Notes under the pieces: generated by a model
What the model was told of the DNA's origin: nothing
Database searches by the model: none
The model's input: the letters and a program-made list of their open reading frames with translations, nothing else
Position numbers and translations under genes: made by a program
Shown: piece after piece, positions 16,807-25,727 of the stretch
How positions within the stretch are numbered: the stretch's first letter is position 1
How the letters are laid out: each line of letters begins with the position of its first letter
Assembly (NCBI GenBank): GCA_040880525.1
Contig: JBBDIG010000004.1
Span: 1 to 50,598, forward strand
Direction of reading: 5' to 3'
Origin: Bacteroidia bacterium
Lineage (GTDB): Bacteria; Bacteroidota; Bacteroidia; CAILMK01; JBBDIG01
Length of the DNA stretch: 50,598 bases

Positions 16807-17136
16807 TCAGGCACACTTCACGCACCGCTTGCTTTCGGGAACCAGGGCCAGCCGCTGGATTGGGATTGAGTTTCCGCATTTTACACATTTCCCAAAATGG
16901 GACTTATCAATATCCTCAAGAGCTTCCTTCAGGGCCGCAAGCCTGTTGCGGACTTCTCTGTGGGTTGCTTCATTCACACTGCGGTTATTAATGGCATCCA
17001 TGCGCGAAACACGGCCAATAGCATTTTCAGGCGGGATGGGTTTTATCAGCTCTTCAAGTTCCACAATGTATTTTTCGGTTCTTGAAATTTTCTTCTGGAT
17101 CTTTTCTCTCAATATTTCTTTTTCATCATTGGTCAT
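16807..17136 (-). CDS. TraR/DksA-type C4 zinc-finger protein
   Basis: A 109-residue DksA/TraR-like protein that probably binds RNA polymerase through the secondary channel. It has an N-terminal coiled coil (EKEILREKIQKKISRTEKYI; later REVRNRLAALKEALEDID). The conserved ENAIGRVSRMDAINNRSVNE segment at the tip region is shared by Bacteroidota members. The C-terminal zinc finger has four cysteines (Cys84, Cys87, Cys105, Cys108: CVKC...CVKC). The reading frame is open for 53 more codons upstream, but the residues there are not family-like and MTNDEKEI is the normal start, so I place the start at 17136. A perfect 8-bp inverted repeat lies just upstream. Confidence 0.85.
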   Translation of the reverse strand: MTNDEKEILREKIQKKISRTEKYIVELEELIKPIPPENAIGRVSRMDAINNRSVNEATHREVRNRLAALKEALEDIDKSHFGKCVKCGNSIPIQRLALVPESKRCVKCA

Positions 17137-17164
17137 AGGAGTATATTGAATTCTTTGTAAAGGT

Positions 17165-17185
17165 GCTATTTCCACTTGAAATAGC
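17165..17185. promoter_or_regulatory. Perfect inverted repeat upstream of the DksA/TraR-like gene
   Basis: GCTATTTC / GAAATAGC around a CACTT loop, 28 bases upstream of the start at 17136. Perfect 8-bp arms in an untranslated leader suggest an operator or an mRNA hairpin; no regulator is identified. Confidence 0.4.
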
Positions 17186-17336
17186 CAACGCTTCATCCCG
17201 GTGCAGTTTTTAGCGGTTTGTAGCATGCCGGGCCGGGCATTCTCTTCCGCAAGGTAGGAAAGCTGTTCCCTGATACCGACAAGAAAAGCGTACAAAAGGA
17301 CGTTTCGTAAGGCTTAGCTTGTATAGTTCAAAACTA

Positions 17337-17344
17337 TATCTTTG
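17337..17344 (+). promoter_or_regulatory. Putative -7 promoter box of the YfhO-like gene
   Basis: TATCTTTG matches TAnnTTTG exactly; 26 bases to the ATG at 17371. The nearest TTG upstream (17319-17321) gives a 15-base spacer, slightly short. Confidence 0.45.
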
Positions 17345-17370
17345 CCGCCATCCATGAAGCCCGGAGACGT

Positions 17371-19824
17371 ATGAAAAAATTAAATTTCAAGAAAGACATT
17401 CTTCCCCACCTCCTTGTCGTATTGGGTTTTATCCTGCTATCGTATATTTACTTTCTTCCGGTGATTTCAGGCAAAGTGCTGAGCCAGCACGACATTAAGC
17501 AATGGAGGGGCGCCTATCATCAAATGGAGGAATTCAATAAAGAGACAGGCGAAAAGACGCTTTGGACCAACGCGATGTTCAGTGGAATGCCGGCATACCA
17601 GATATATCTTCCTTATGAGAAAGATCTGTGGGGCATAAAATACATCCAGATCGCTCTGATCAAGACTTTTCCCAGCCCGGTAAACTCGCTGTTTCTGTAC
17701 ATGCTGGGCTTTTATCTCTTGCTCCTTTCCCTCCGTGTGAATAAATGGGTGGCAGCGATTTGCGCCATTGCCTTTTGTTTTTCAAGCTATAATCTTATTA
17801 TTATTGAAGCGGGGCACATTACCAAATCGTATGCGATTGCATTTGCGCCTTTTGTTTTAGCCGGAATACTGTTTACGTTGCGTTCCCCGCATAAAATCAT
17901 TGGAGCCTCATTAACAGGAATTGCCCTTGCCATTCAAATAAAAACCAACCACATTCAGATCACGTATTATCTCTTTCTTGTTACTATGATCATAGGAATT
18001 GTGGAACTAATATATGCCTACAAACGAGAGGAGATCGTGGATTTCCTGAAGTCCGTGGGATTTCTGGTTGTAGCGGCAGGACTGGGAGCGCTCGCCAATT
18101 TTACCAACCTGGCAGTTACGGAAGAGTACGGAGCAGAAACCATTCGCGGAACGTCTGAGCTTACGCAGGAGGACAGCCGGGATGTTGCAGCATTGGATTG
18201 GGAATATGCCATGGAATACAGTTATGGCATTGCCGAGACTTTTAACCTGATCATTCCAAATTTTATGGGAGGCGCATCATCCAGCGCTCTGAGCAGGAAA
18301 TCGGCAACGTATGAATTTCTAAGGCAGCAAAACGTACCCAATGCCAATAATATCATAGAGCAGCTTCCTACTTATTGGGGACCACAAAGGATTACCTCCG
18401 GGCCTGTATATATTGGAGCTGTGATGATATTCTTCTTTGTATTGGGCCTTTTCCTGATTAAAGGACCGGTAAAATGGTGGGTGGTGATTGCGACCATCCT
18501 GGCTATTCTCCTCGCCTGGGGCAAGCATTTCGAGACTTTTAACAGCCTGATGTTCAAATATCTTCCGCTCTACAATAAATTCAGGGCGGTTTCAATGGCA
18601 TTGGTTATTGTTCAACTAACGGTTCCTTTAATGGGCGCTTTGGCTTTAAATGAATTATACTATAAAAGGCACTCAACCAAGGAATTTATTAAATACCTGA
18701 AATACAGTGTTTATATTGTAGGTGGAATAATTCTTTTCTTCGCTTTGTTGGGTGGAACATTATTGGATTTTACCACGGCCAGAGATGCACAATTACCGGA
18801 ATGGCTCGCCAAAACCATCGTAGAAGACCGCGCCTCAATGCTTAGCAGGGATGCATGGCGGGCTTTGTTTTTTGTAGTTGCGGCTGCTGCGGCTGCCTGG
18901 GCTTACATCGCAGATAAGCTCAATATGAAAATGGCTTTTGCGGCCATCGGACTGCTGGCAACCGTGGATCTGTGGATGGTAGATAAGCGATATTTCAGTG
19001 ATGATGATTTCATTACCGAAAGGAAGCAAACGCAGGAATTTACCAAAACTGCGGCTGATGAGCGCATTCTACAGGACGACAGCAAGCATTACCGTGTGCT
19101 GAATCTTACCACCAGCCCCTTCAACGATGCCGTTACTTCCTACTGGCACAACAGTGTGGGTGGATATCATGGCGCAAAATTGCTGCGGTACCAGGAGTTT
19201 ATTGAGCGGGCCATCTCTCCGGATATTCAAAAAATTAATGAATCCGGATTTCAAAATACCAGTGCGTTGAATATGCTTAACACCAAGTATATCATCACCG
19301 GCCAAACTGCCGAAGGCGTGGTTCAGAATAATAATACGCTTGGCGCAGCCTGGTACGTTGACGACTTGATTTGGGCTGAGAATGCGGATGAAGAAATAGC
19401 TGCAATTCAAACAATTGACCCTGCCAATACAGCCGTTATTGACAAGCGATTTAATAATGTGGTGGACCAGGGTTTTGATCCGGAACCGGGCCCAACCTCA
19501 AACATCAACCTTGAAACGTACCATCACAATTACATTAAGTATACAAGCAACAACACGGCTCCCCAGTTTGCGGTATTCTCGGAGGTATATTACAACAGCG
19601 ATATTGGGTGGCAGGCTTATTTAAATGGCGAAAAAGTACCGCATGCCCGTGTTAATTACATCTTGCGTGGCATGACCATTCCTGCCGGAGAGCACACCAT
19701 CGAATTTAAATTCGAGCCCCAAACTGTGGAGATAGCGGGCAACGTTGCGATGGCTTCCTCCATAGCCCTGTTGCTTTTCCTCCTGGTGGGAATCGGGATT
19801 GAATTTAAAAAAGCGAAAACATAA
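17371..19824 (+). CDS. YfhO-family polytopic membrane protein
   Basis: Large inner-membrane protein (817 residues) of the YfhO family, a GT-C-fold-like group implicated in glycosylation of envelope polymers in Firmicutes. Features seen: a first helix ILPHLLVVLGFILLSYIYFLP; a conserved loop VLSQHDIKQWRGAYHQMEEF with acidic residues and TNAMFSGMPAYQIYLPY, typical of the family; about a dozen hydrophobic segments to residue about 545; a long non-membrane region (about 550-785) including NSVGGYHGAKLLRYQEF and YIKYTSNNTAPQFAVFSEVYYN; and a final helix near 790-810. The C-terminal IEFKFEPQTVEIAGN...FLLVGIGIEF ending is normal for the family. It is a single gene with its own -7 box; substrate unknown. 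Confidence 0.85.
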   Translation: MKKLNFKKDILPHLLVVLGFILLSYIYFLPVISGKVLSQHDIKQWRGAYHQMEEFNKETGEKTLWTNAMFSGMPAYQIYLPYEKDLWGIKYIQIALIKTFPSPVNSLFLYMLGFYLLLLSLRVNKWVAAICAIAFCFSSYNLIIIEAGHITKSYAIAFAPFVLAGILFTLRSPHKIIGASLTGIALAIQIKTNHIQITYYLFLVTMIIGIVELIYAYKREEIVDFLKSVGFLVVAAGLGALANFTNLAVTEEYGAETIRGTSELTQEDSRDVAALDWEYAMEYSYGIAETFNLIIPNFMGGASSSALSRKSATYEFLRQQNVPNANNIIEQLPTYWGPQRITSGPVYIGAVMIFFFVLGLFLIKGPVKWWVVIATILAILLAWGKHFETFNSLMFKYLPLYNKFRAVSMALVIVQLTVPLMGALALNELYYKRHSTKEFIKYLKYSVYIVGGIILFFALLGGTLLDFTTARDAQLPEWLAKTIVEDRASMLSRDAWRALFFVVAAAAAAWAYIADKLNMKMAFAAIGLLATVDLWMVDKRYFSDDDFITERKQTQEFTKTAADERILQDDSKHYRVLNLTTSPFNDAVTSYWHNSVGGYHGAKLLRYQEFIERAISPDIQKINESGFQNTSALNMLNTKYIITGQTAEGVVQNNNTLGAAWYVDDLIWAENADEEIAAIQTIDPANTAVIDKRFNNVVDQGFDPEPGPTSNINLETYHHNYIKYTSNNTAPQFAVFSEVYYNSDIGWQAYLNGEKVPHARVNYILRGMTIPAGEHTIEFKFEPQTVEIAGNVAMASSIALLLFLLVGIGIEFKKAKT

Positions 19825-19952
19825 GGTCTGCAACTTCAGTATTGTAGCTCATCGGTTTTTTTACAGCCCGGGATTTTCGTTTTTTTAACTGAATATTAAA
19901 ACAATGATAGAAGATTTATTTTTATCTTAAATTAATATTCATCATTAACATA

Positions 19953-20876
19953 TTAAGAATGCTTGAAGTCCGATTTTCTAAAAATGTAAGCCAGGGAGGA
20001 GAATTTTTCGGTTTCCAGCATTCCACTCAAAGTTGAAACAGAACCGTTCAAAATAGCCCTGGCCGCACCGAGTTTTGTTCCCAGGTAGCGTTCGCTCAGC
20101 ATTGAGATATAAAAGGCATCCATTGGCATTGGCTGAATTGAAGAAAGCGAGAATCCATGTTTCTCCATCAGCTTCTGGATGGATGACGGATTAAAGTGAT
20201 AAATATGGCGGGGAACATCCAGAGCCGCCCAATAATCGCCATAAATTTTAGCGTTTGAAGAAGAAGAATTAGGAACGGCAATTAAAACAAAACCATCATT
20301 TTTTAGTAATTTATAAATATTCTCAATGGCTTCATTTACATCATGAATATGTTCCAGCACATGCCAAAGCGTAATTGCATCATATAATTGCTTTGACACT
20401 TCCGGCTGCTCCACTTCTTCGAAAACGCTGAGGCCAAAAGTATCTTTCGCATGTTTTCGTGCATCTGCCACAGGCTCTACACCAACCGTTTTCCAGCCGC
20501 TCTCCTTGCATTTGTTGAGAAACTCTCCCGTTCCACAACCAATATCCAAAATAGTGGTATTTGAAGATTGCTTATCCGCCAGGTTTGATGCGATCACTTT
20601 TTGCTTTCTCCACAGTAAAAAGACTCTTACCATTTTATAAAGATTACCGATCAATCCTCCGTCATCAGGAGAATGAGGCATATAATTCTCGGACATGTAG
20701 TACGGCCCTATCGCGTCTTTGGCGGGCCGTGGGTTGGTGAGCAGCAGGCCGCATGACAAGCACTCTTCAACAGTATAGGTTTCACCGCTCACCACATGAT
20801 CCCTGGCTTTATATTTTTGCCTGAAATCCTTCCCGTCACAAACAGGGCAGATATTCACTGTTTCCATCATCGTCAT
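19953..20876 (-). CDS. SAM-dependent methyltransferase with N-terminal zinc ribbon
   Basis: Class I methyltransferase (Methyltransf_23 type). The N-terminal treble-clef-like ribbon has two CxxC pairs (Cys10/Cys13 and Cys39/Cys42, CPVC...CLSC), followed by LLLTNPRP. The SAM-binding motif is ILDIGCGTGEF (111-119), the acidic residue VGVEP follows strand 2, and motif IV-like WHVLEHIHD and PNSSSS come next. The Pro-rich loop DVPRHIYHFNPSS is typical of methyltransferases acting on small molecules or glycan/lipid acceptors. Length 307 is normal. It is convergent with the YfhO-like gene, and no operon partner is visible. The acceptor cannot be predicted. Confidence 0.85.
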   Translation of the reverse strand: MTMMETVNICPVCDGKDFRQKYKARDHVVSGETYTVEECLSCGLLLTNPRPAKDAIGPYYMSENYMPHSPDDGGLIGNLYKMVRVFLLWRKQKVIASNLADKQSSNTTILDIGCGTGEFLNKCKESGWKTVGVEPVADARKHAKDTFGLSVFEEVEQPEVSKQLYDAITLWHVLEHIHDVNEAIENIYKLLKNDGFVLIAVPNSSSSNAKIYGDYWAALDVPRHIYHFNPSSIQKLMEKHGFSLSSIQPMPMDAFYISMLSERYLGTKLGAARAILNGSVSTLSGMLETEKFSSLAYIFRKSDFKHS

Positions 20877-21358
20877 ATTCTTTAATGTCTGGTCTTCTTA
20901 ATTTATGTGCGCATAGCTAAGAGGAAACCGGGCTGGCGGTGTTAATTGAATTTTCAAAAAACTGGCGGCTTACCACTGATTTTCTTTAAAGCTTCTTCCT
21001 CCGTTCGGTGCGCCCGGCAAAGTAGGGCAAAAGTTTCTTTATCTCAAAATTTTGGCGGCTCTCGTGTTCTTGTGCCTATCAAAAGTTTACCAGGGAAAAA
21101 AGGCCATATCACAAACTCCTGCACCAACAGAATATTTCAAATCCCGAAGAATGGGAGATATTTGCACGGCCATAGCCGCCATGGAATACCGGGATTTCGC
21201 CTGCCGCAAAGCAGCCAATTTGTTGAATCCGGCATTTCAGCGTGGATAATGATCAAAGCATTAAACCAAATTTGATTCGATTTTTTGAGAATAACTGGAA
21301 TTGAATTAAACAATGAATCCAGACCTTTCCGGTCATTTTAAAATTATTATTTAAGAAA
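20877..21358. other. 482-base intergenic region with a weak minus-strand promoter candidate
   Basis: Divergent gap between the methyltransferase and thioesterase genes. On the minus strand TTG (21047-21045), a 20-base spacer and TACTTTG (21024-21018, one base short of TAnnTTTG) could drive the methyltransferase with a leader of about 130 bases. A 109-codon plus-strand frame (20946-21275) has no recognisable domain and an Arg/Ser/Gly-rich, low-complexity look; I do not call it a gene. Nothing else recognised. Confidence 0.35.
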
Positions 21359-21892
21359 ATGAAAGTTTCTGATACACTTACCACAGTAAATGAGCTTGTT
21401 TTACCGAATGATACCAATCCGCTCGGAAACCTGATGGGCGGGCGCCTGCTGCACTGGATGGATATTGCTGCCGCCATTTCTGCCCAAAAACTGGCAAGGA
21501 ATATTTGCGTTACGGCTGCGGTCAATAATGTTTCCTTCAGCCAGCCTATTAAGCTGGGCAATGTTGTAACGCTGGAAAGCAAGGTTGTCCGCACCTTTCA
21601 TACCTCTATGGAAGTGCATATCCAGGTGTGGTCTCAGAATTTCAGTACCGGCACCAGCTATAAGTGCAATGAAGCGTACTACACTTTCGTGGCCATAAGT
21701 GATATTGGCCGGCCTTTGCCAGTACCGGAAGTGGAGCCTGAAACGGATGAAGAAAAACATCTCTATGCGCAAGCCCAGATACGAAGGCAACTAAAGCTGC
21801 TGATGGCAGGAAAAATATCGCTGGACAAAGCGCCTGAATTAAAGGCTACAATGCATCGCTGGATGGAAGAGGGCAATATGCAAATCCCTTAA
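21359..21892 (+). CDS. Acyl-CoA thioesterase (hotdog fold, YciA/BACH type)
   Basis: Hydrolyses acyl-CoA to free acid and CoA in the cytoplasm. A single hotdog domain begins VNELVLPNDTNPLGNLMGGRLLHWMDIAAA. Asn20 and Asp35 are in the positions expected for the catalytic pair (NxxGxxxGGxLLxxMD), and VTAAVNNVSFSQPIKLGNVVTLESKV is the second conserved region. The C-terminal tail (about 125-177) is charged and helical. Length 177 is typical for the family. It lies 60 bases upstream of the CoA-transferase subunit A gene in the same orientation, so all three acyl-CoA genes may be co-transcribed. Acyl specificity cannot be read. Confidence 0.88.
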   Translation: MKVSDTLTTVNELVLPNDTNPLGNLMGGRLLHWMDIAAAISAQKLARNICVTAAVNNVSFSQPIKLGNVVTLESKVVRTFHTSMEVHIQVWSQNFSTGTSYKCNEAYYTFVAISDIGRPLPVPEVEPETDEEKHLYAQAQIRRQLKLLMAGKISLDKAPELKATMHRWMEEGNMQIP

Positions 21893-21952
21893 CCGGTTTT
21901 TGCAGCCCTTTCGGAAAGCCTTAACTTGGCAGCCGAAAACGAACCTGAACTT

Positions 21953-22654
21953 ATGGATAAAATTTATGAGGATGCAGCCGCAGCCATCGAAGGTATAAAG
22001 GATGGGATGACGCTGATGCTTGGCGGTTTTGGCCTTTGCGGCATTCCTGAAAACTGCATAAACGCGCTCGTAAAAAAGGGCATTCGCGATCTTACATGTA
22101 TCAGCAATAATGCAGGAGTTGACGATTTTGGCATTGGCCTGATGTTGCAACAGCATCAGGTGCGGAAAATGATCTCCAGCTATGTGGGCGAAAACAAGGA
22201 GTTTATGCGGCAATTACTGAGCGGGGAGTTGGAAGTTGACCTGATTCCGCAAGGTTCGCTGGCCGAGCGATGCCGTGCCGGAGGAGCCGGAATTCCTGCC
22301 TTCTTTACACCCACCGGTTTTGGAACCGAGGTAGCTGAAGGAAAAGAGGTGCGGGAATATGATGGGAAACAATACATTCTGGAGCAGGCGCTCACTGCCG
22401 ATTTTGCAATTGTAAAGGCATGGAAAGGTGATGCTTACGGGAACCTTATCTATAAAGGAACCGCCCGTAATTTTAATCCATCCATGGCGATGGCAGGAAA
22501 AATTACCATCGCAGAAGTGGAAGAGCTGGTTGAACCCGGTGAGCTTGATCCCAATTTTATTCATACCCCAGGCATTTTTGTTCAGCGCATTTTCCAGGGC
22601 AAAAACTATGAGAAACGGATTGAACAAAGGACCATACGTGAATCTGGAAATTAG
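21953..22654 (+). CDS. scoA: 3-oxoacid CoA-transferase subunit A
   Basis: Alpha subunit of a succinyl-CoA:3-ketoacid CoA-transferase-type enzyme, transferring CoA between carboxylic acids (ketone-body or acetoacetate use). Signatures are the glycine-rich LMLGGFGLCGIPENCI near the start, LTCISNNAGVDDFGIGLM, the GSLAERCRAGGAGIPAFFTPTGFGT oxyanion region and GNLIYKGTARNFN. The frame opens at a TTG (21926), but ATG at 21953 gives MDKIYEDAAAAI and 233 residues, the normal length, so I use that. The beta subunit gene follows 153 bases later. Acetoacetate specificity is the family default; other 3-oxoacids are possible. Confidence 0.93.
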   Translation: MDKIYEDAAAAIEGIKDGMTLMLGGFGLCGIPENCINALVKKGIRDLTCISNNAGVDDFGIGLMLQQHQVRKMISSYVGENKEFMRQLLSGELEVDLIPQGSLAERCRAGGAGIPAFFTPTGFGTEVAEGKEVREYDGKQYILEQALTADFAIVKAWKGDAYGNLIYKGTARNFNPSMAMAGKITIAEVEELVEPGELDPNFIHTPGIFVQRIFQGKNYEKRIEQRTIRESGN

Positions 22655-22807
22655 TCCATGTAGAAATTTAGCTTTCTTTAAAAGAGGATTCAGTTTTTCA
22701 TTTTTCCAATAATCCAGAGGTGGCATTTTGAAATTGTTTAAGCATAAATGTTAAAATTTATAAATTGGTAATAATTGTCAATTTGGTAATAAAACTAAAC
22801 TAATAGT

Positions 22808-23467
22808 ATGGCACTGGATAAATATGGCATTGCAAAACGAATAGCTCAGGAGCTAAAGGATGGGTACTATGTGAATTTAGGGATCGGCATTCCGACACTT
22901 GTGGCCAACTATATTCCTGCAGGTGTAAAGGTAGTGCTGCAAAGCGAGAACGGCTTGCTGGGCATGGGGCCATTTCCTGCGGAAGATGAGGTGGATGCTG
23001 ACATGATCAATGCCGGCAAACAAACGATCACAACGCTTCCGGGTTCAGCGCTCTTCGATTCAGCAGAAAGCTTTGCCATGATCCGGGGCGCACACATGGA
23101 TCTCACCGTGCTGGGCGCGATGGAAGTCGCGGAAAACGGGGATATCGCCAACTGGAAAATTCCCGGAAAGCTCATCAAAGGCATGGGCGGGGCAATGGAT
23201 CTTGTGGCGGGAACTGAGAATATTATTGTAGCGATGATGCACACCAGCAAGGACGGCCAGAGCAAACTGCTGCCGGAATGTTCGCTGCCCCTGACAGGAA
23301 AAGGCGTTGTGCGAAGAATAGTCACGGAACTGGCGGTGCTGGATGTGGCTGATGGAGCATTTCATCTTCGTGAAAGGGCACCTGGCGTAAGCGTTGAAGA
23401 AATTAAGAAAAAAACTTCGGGAAAGCTCATAGTTGAAGGAGAAATTCCTGAAATTAATATTGGATAA
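22808..23467 (+). CDS. scoB: 3-oxoacid CoA-transferase subunit B
   Basis: Beta subunit carrying the catalytic glutamate. The motif [13 protein letters not shown] places the CoA-thioester-forming Glu at position 47. Other family blocks are [25 protein letters not shown] and [26 protein letters not shown]. Length 219 is standard. It is paired with the alpha subunit upstream. The 153-base gap between them is long for such a pair and is AT-rich, so the B gene may also have its own promoter; no clear box is seen. Downstream a nested inverted repeat (23517-23569) may end the transcript. Confidence 0.94.
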   Translation: MALDKYGIAKRIAQELKDGYYVNLGIGIPTLVANYIPAGVKVVLQSENGLLGMGPFPAEDEVDADMINAGKQTITTLPGSALFDSAESFAMIRGAHMDLTVLGAMEVAENGDIANWKIPGKLIKGMGGAMDLVAGTENIIVAMMHTSKDGQSKLLPECSLPLTGKGVVRRIVTELAVLDVADGAFHLRERAPGVSVEEIKKKTSGKLIVEGEIPEINIG

Positions 23468-23516
23468 CCCGAGCCGGAGTTAACATTAAATTTAATCAAA
23501 AAACTAATTTTAATCT

Positions 23517-23569
23517 TTTGTAAAAAATGTATTGAGGTTTATTAATAATTGAATAAACCAAATTACAAA
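23517..23569. promoter_or_regulatory. Nested inverted repeat between scoB and mdh
   Basis: Outer arms TTTGTAA (23517-23523) / TTACAAA (23563-23569) enclose perfect inner arms GGTTTATT (23536-23543) / AATAAACC (23552-23559). It is AT-rich with no T run, 53 bases before the mdh start. Either an operator site or a transcript-end hairpin. Confidence 0.4.
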
Positions 23570-23621
23570 CAAAAAATAAATTAAGCAGAAACAAATCGTT
23601 CCATTTAATTATAAAATAATC

Positions 23622-24569
23622 ATGTCAAGAATTAAAGTGAGTGTAATTGGTGCCGGGAATGTCGGGACCACTTGTGCGGATGTACTCGCCACAAGAGAAG
23701 TCGCAACAGAGGTTGTATTGTTAGACATTAAAGAAGGGACAGCCGAAGGAAAGGCGTTGGATATCTGGGAAACGGCTCCCATAAACTCGTACGATACGCG
23801 GATAACCGGCTCCACTAACGACTACACAAGAACAGCCGGCTCAGATGTCGTAGTGATCACCTCTGGCCGGCCCCGGACTCCGGGCATGAGCCGGGATGAT
23901 CTCATTCAAACAAATGCGAAAATAGTGGAGGGCGTCACCAAAAGTGTGCTTGAGCATTCGCCTGATACCATAATAATAATAGTTTCCAATCCGCTGGATG
24001 TGATGAGTTACGCCTCCTATCTTACGGCCAAAATTGACAGTAAGCGGGTCTTCGGTATGGCTGGCGTGCTGGATACGGCTCGCTACCGTGCCTTCCTTGC
24101 AGAGGAAATTGGTACTTCGCCCAAGGATATTCAGGCTATGCTGCTTGGCGGCCACGGTGATACTATGGTGCCGTTACCCCGCTATACTTCAGTAAGCGGA
24201 ATACCTGTAACAGAGCTGATCGCGAAAGCCCGGCTGGATGCAATTGTGGAGCGCACGAAGAAAGGTGGAGGTGAAATCGTTAACCTACTTGGCACTTCGG
24301 CATGGTATGCTCCTGGTGCGGCAGCCGCACAAATGGTGGAGGCGATTGTCCGCGACCAGAAGAAAATAGTACCGGCCTGTGCCTGGCTTGATGGCCAATA
24401 CGGACTCAAAGAGATTTATCTGGGCGTACCGGTGAAACTCGGCCTCAAGGGCATAGAGCAGATCATCGAACTTGATCTCAATGATGAGGAGCAGCAGTTG
24501 TTGCAGGAATCAGCAGGGCACGTGCGGGATGTGATGCAGGTTTACGACAAAATGCGCAACAGCAATTAG
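23622..24569 (+). CDS. mdh: Malate dehydrogenase
   Basis: NAD-dependent, LDH-like malate dehydrogenase of the TCA cycle, interconverting malate and oxaloacetate. The nucleotide-binding motif is VIGAGNVGTTCA (Gly10-x-Gly-x-x-Gly15), with an acidic residue at the end of strand 2 (VVLLDI) that favours NAD. The substrate-binding loop is SGRPRTPGMSRDDL (two active-site Arg). VSNPLDVMSY and the catalytic His in LLGGHGDTMVPL (around residue 177) follow. Length 315 is typical of this short bacterial class. Preceded by a nested inverted repeat and followed by a terminator-like stem, so probably a single-gene unit. Confidence 0.96.
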   Translation: MSRIKVSVIGAGNVGTTCADVLATREVATEVVLLDIKEGTAEGKALDIWETAPINSYDTRITGSTNDYTRTAGSDVVVITSGRPRTPGMSRDDLIQTNAKIVEGVTKSVLEHSPDTIIIIVSNPLDVMSYASYLTAKIDSKRVFGMAGVLDTARYRAFLAEEIGTSPKDIQAMLLGGHGDTMVPLPRYTSVSGIPVTELIAKARLDAIVERTKKGGGEIVNLLGTSAWYAPGAAAAQMVEAIVRDQKKIVPACAWLDGQYGLKEIYLGVPVKLGLKGIEQIIELDLNDEEQQLLQESAGHVRDVMQVYDKMRNSN

Positions 24570-24596
24570 TCGCAAAATTTTTCAGCTATTAAACAG

Positions 24597-24635
24597 AAGG
24601 AGTGGGATTCTGGAAATGATCCTGCTCCTTTCTTT
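24597..24635 (+). terminator. Terminator-like stem-loop after mdh
   Basis: AAGGAGTGGGAT (24597-24608) pairs with ATCCTGCTCCTT (24619-24630) over 12 positions with two wobbles, around a 10-base loop, followed by TCTTT. It touches the ATG of the next gene (24636), so it may instead be a leader structure of that gene. Confidence 0.5.
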
Positions 24636-25076
24636 ATGAAGAGAATAAATATTCCATTAGAGCTTATAGATATTGAGAATGGCGGGTATCACTGTTTTCT
24701 GAAGGTGAATCTTCATGGAATGGAGCGGCACATGCTGCTGGACACCGGGGCCTCCCGAACCATTTTCGACCTGAGCTTATTACGGTCGCTCCTGGCCCAT
24801 GAGAGTTTTCAGGCTAATGAGGTGAAAGCAACCGGCCTCGGCTCAGCGGAAATTGAGAATTTCGTGGTAAACATTGAGCATATCAAACTGGGCAGACTGG
24901 ATTTGTATGACCTGGAGGTGGGAGCACTGGACCTGGAAATGGTGAACAAGAGCTATAAGGCGCTGGGAATGCAACCCGTATCTGGTGTGATCGGGAGTGA
25001 TCTCCTGATGAGATACCGGGCAGTAATAGATTTTGGCAAGAATAAATTGATGCTCAGGATTTCAAATAGCGAATAA
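24636..25076 (+). CDS. Retropepsin-like aspartic protease domain protein
   Basis: Small single-domain clan AA (retropepsin-like) protein. The active-site motif is MLLDTGASRTIFD with Asp36-Thr-Gly, followed by the flap-like region (VKATGLGSAEIENFVV) and a second hydrophobic-Gly block GVIGSDLLMRYRAVIDF. That is the usual layout of bacterial 'aspartyl protease family' proteins of about 140-150 residues, which act as homodimers because one DTG is present per chain. No signal peptide is seen, so it is probably cytoplasmic. The start is directly after a stem-loop; translation begins without an obvious Shine-Dalgarno sequence. Substrate unknown. Confidence 0.82.
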   Translation: MKRINIPLELIDIENGGYHCFLKVNLHGMERHMLLDTGASRTIFDLSLLRSLLAHESFQANEVKATGLGSAEIENFVVNIEHIKLGRLDLYDLEVGALDLEMVNKSYKALGMQPVSGVIGSDLLMRYRAVIDFGKNKLMLRISNSE

Positions 25077-25125
25077 AAACCGCAATTATCTGTTCTAAAG
25101 ATTTTATGCGTTAAATTTCAAGATG

Positions 25126-25133
25126 TAAATTTG
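25126..25133 (+). promoter_or_regulatory. Putative -7 box upstream of the protease-associated lipoprotein cluster
   Basis: TAAATTTG is a perfect TAnnTTTG match, 25 bases before the preferred start at 25159. No certain -33 box. Confidence 0.4.
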
Positions 25134-25158
25134 AACGGTAATGACCAATATTAATATA

Positions 25159-25608
25159 ATGAAAAAGATCAAACAAACATTTTTAACACCTCTTCTTTTC
25201 CTGTTTGCTTTAACGCTATTTGCATCCTGCAAGCGCGAAACAGGATATATTATTTCAGTAAATAACAGGGCTTCCTATGATGTCATCATGGAATATGTAA
25301 CTTCTGAATCCAAGGATACCATCACCATGATTGTCCCTCGCTGTGAACCTAATATTCCCCTTAATTGCAATTTCCTTCCAATTTATTCTGATACAGCTGA
25401 AGGTGCGCTGGGTGGGATGAGCTTCGGTGTTTTCCGGCAAAAACTGCATTATATGCACCTATACACCTTCGATACTTCCTATGTAATGATTGAGGATCTG
25501 GACCTTACGGATATTAATAAATATACCCATGGTACTACCTGGGATGGGCGTACTGAAACGCATGAATATAAGCTGTCAATTGGGGATGGCCATTTTGAGG
25601 AAAAGTAG
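25159..25608 (+). CDS. Hypothetical lipoprotein
   Basis: A 149-residue predicted lipoprotein. MKKIKQTFLTPLLFLFALTLFASC has a basic start, hydrophobic core and lipobox FASC with Cys24. An in-frame ATG 18 bases upstream (25141) would add MTNINI, which makes a worse signal peptide, so I prefer 25159. The mature domain is beta-rich and begins KRETGYIISVNNRASYDVIMEYV; I do not recognise it. It contains two cysteines (RCEPNIPLNC) that could form a disulfide. It is followed 119 bases later by the M6-prodomain lipoprotein and protease, in the same orientation; a shared job is possible but unproven. Confidence 0.65.
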   Translation: MKKIKQTFLTPLLFLFALTLFASCKRETGYIISVNNRASYDVIMEYVTSESKDTITMIVPRCEPNIPLNCNFLPIYSDTAEGALGGMSFGVFRQKLHYMHLYTFDTSYVMIEDLDLTDINKYTHGTTWDGRTETHEYKLSIGDGHFEEK

Positions 25609-25727
25609 CACTGCAGCCAGTGTAATCAGCTACTATGTGCAGGCAGGTGCCATTTCGTTGTGGTAAAATTATTGCCAAACCTATCCGTAAAACCAGTCTC
25701 TCTTCTTTAAGGCTGCTCCGGGAATAC

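Noticed and set aside
17137-17295. 53-codon upstream extension of the DksA/TraR-like gene
   Set aside because: The extension is not family-like and covers the inverted repeat in the leader; MTNDEKEI at 17136 is the natural start.
20946-21275. 109-codon frame in the methyltransferase/thioesterase gap
   Set aside because: No domain or signal peptide, basic low-complexity composition, and it overlaps a promoter candidate on the other strand.
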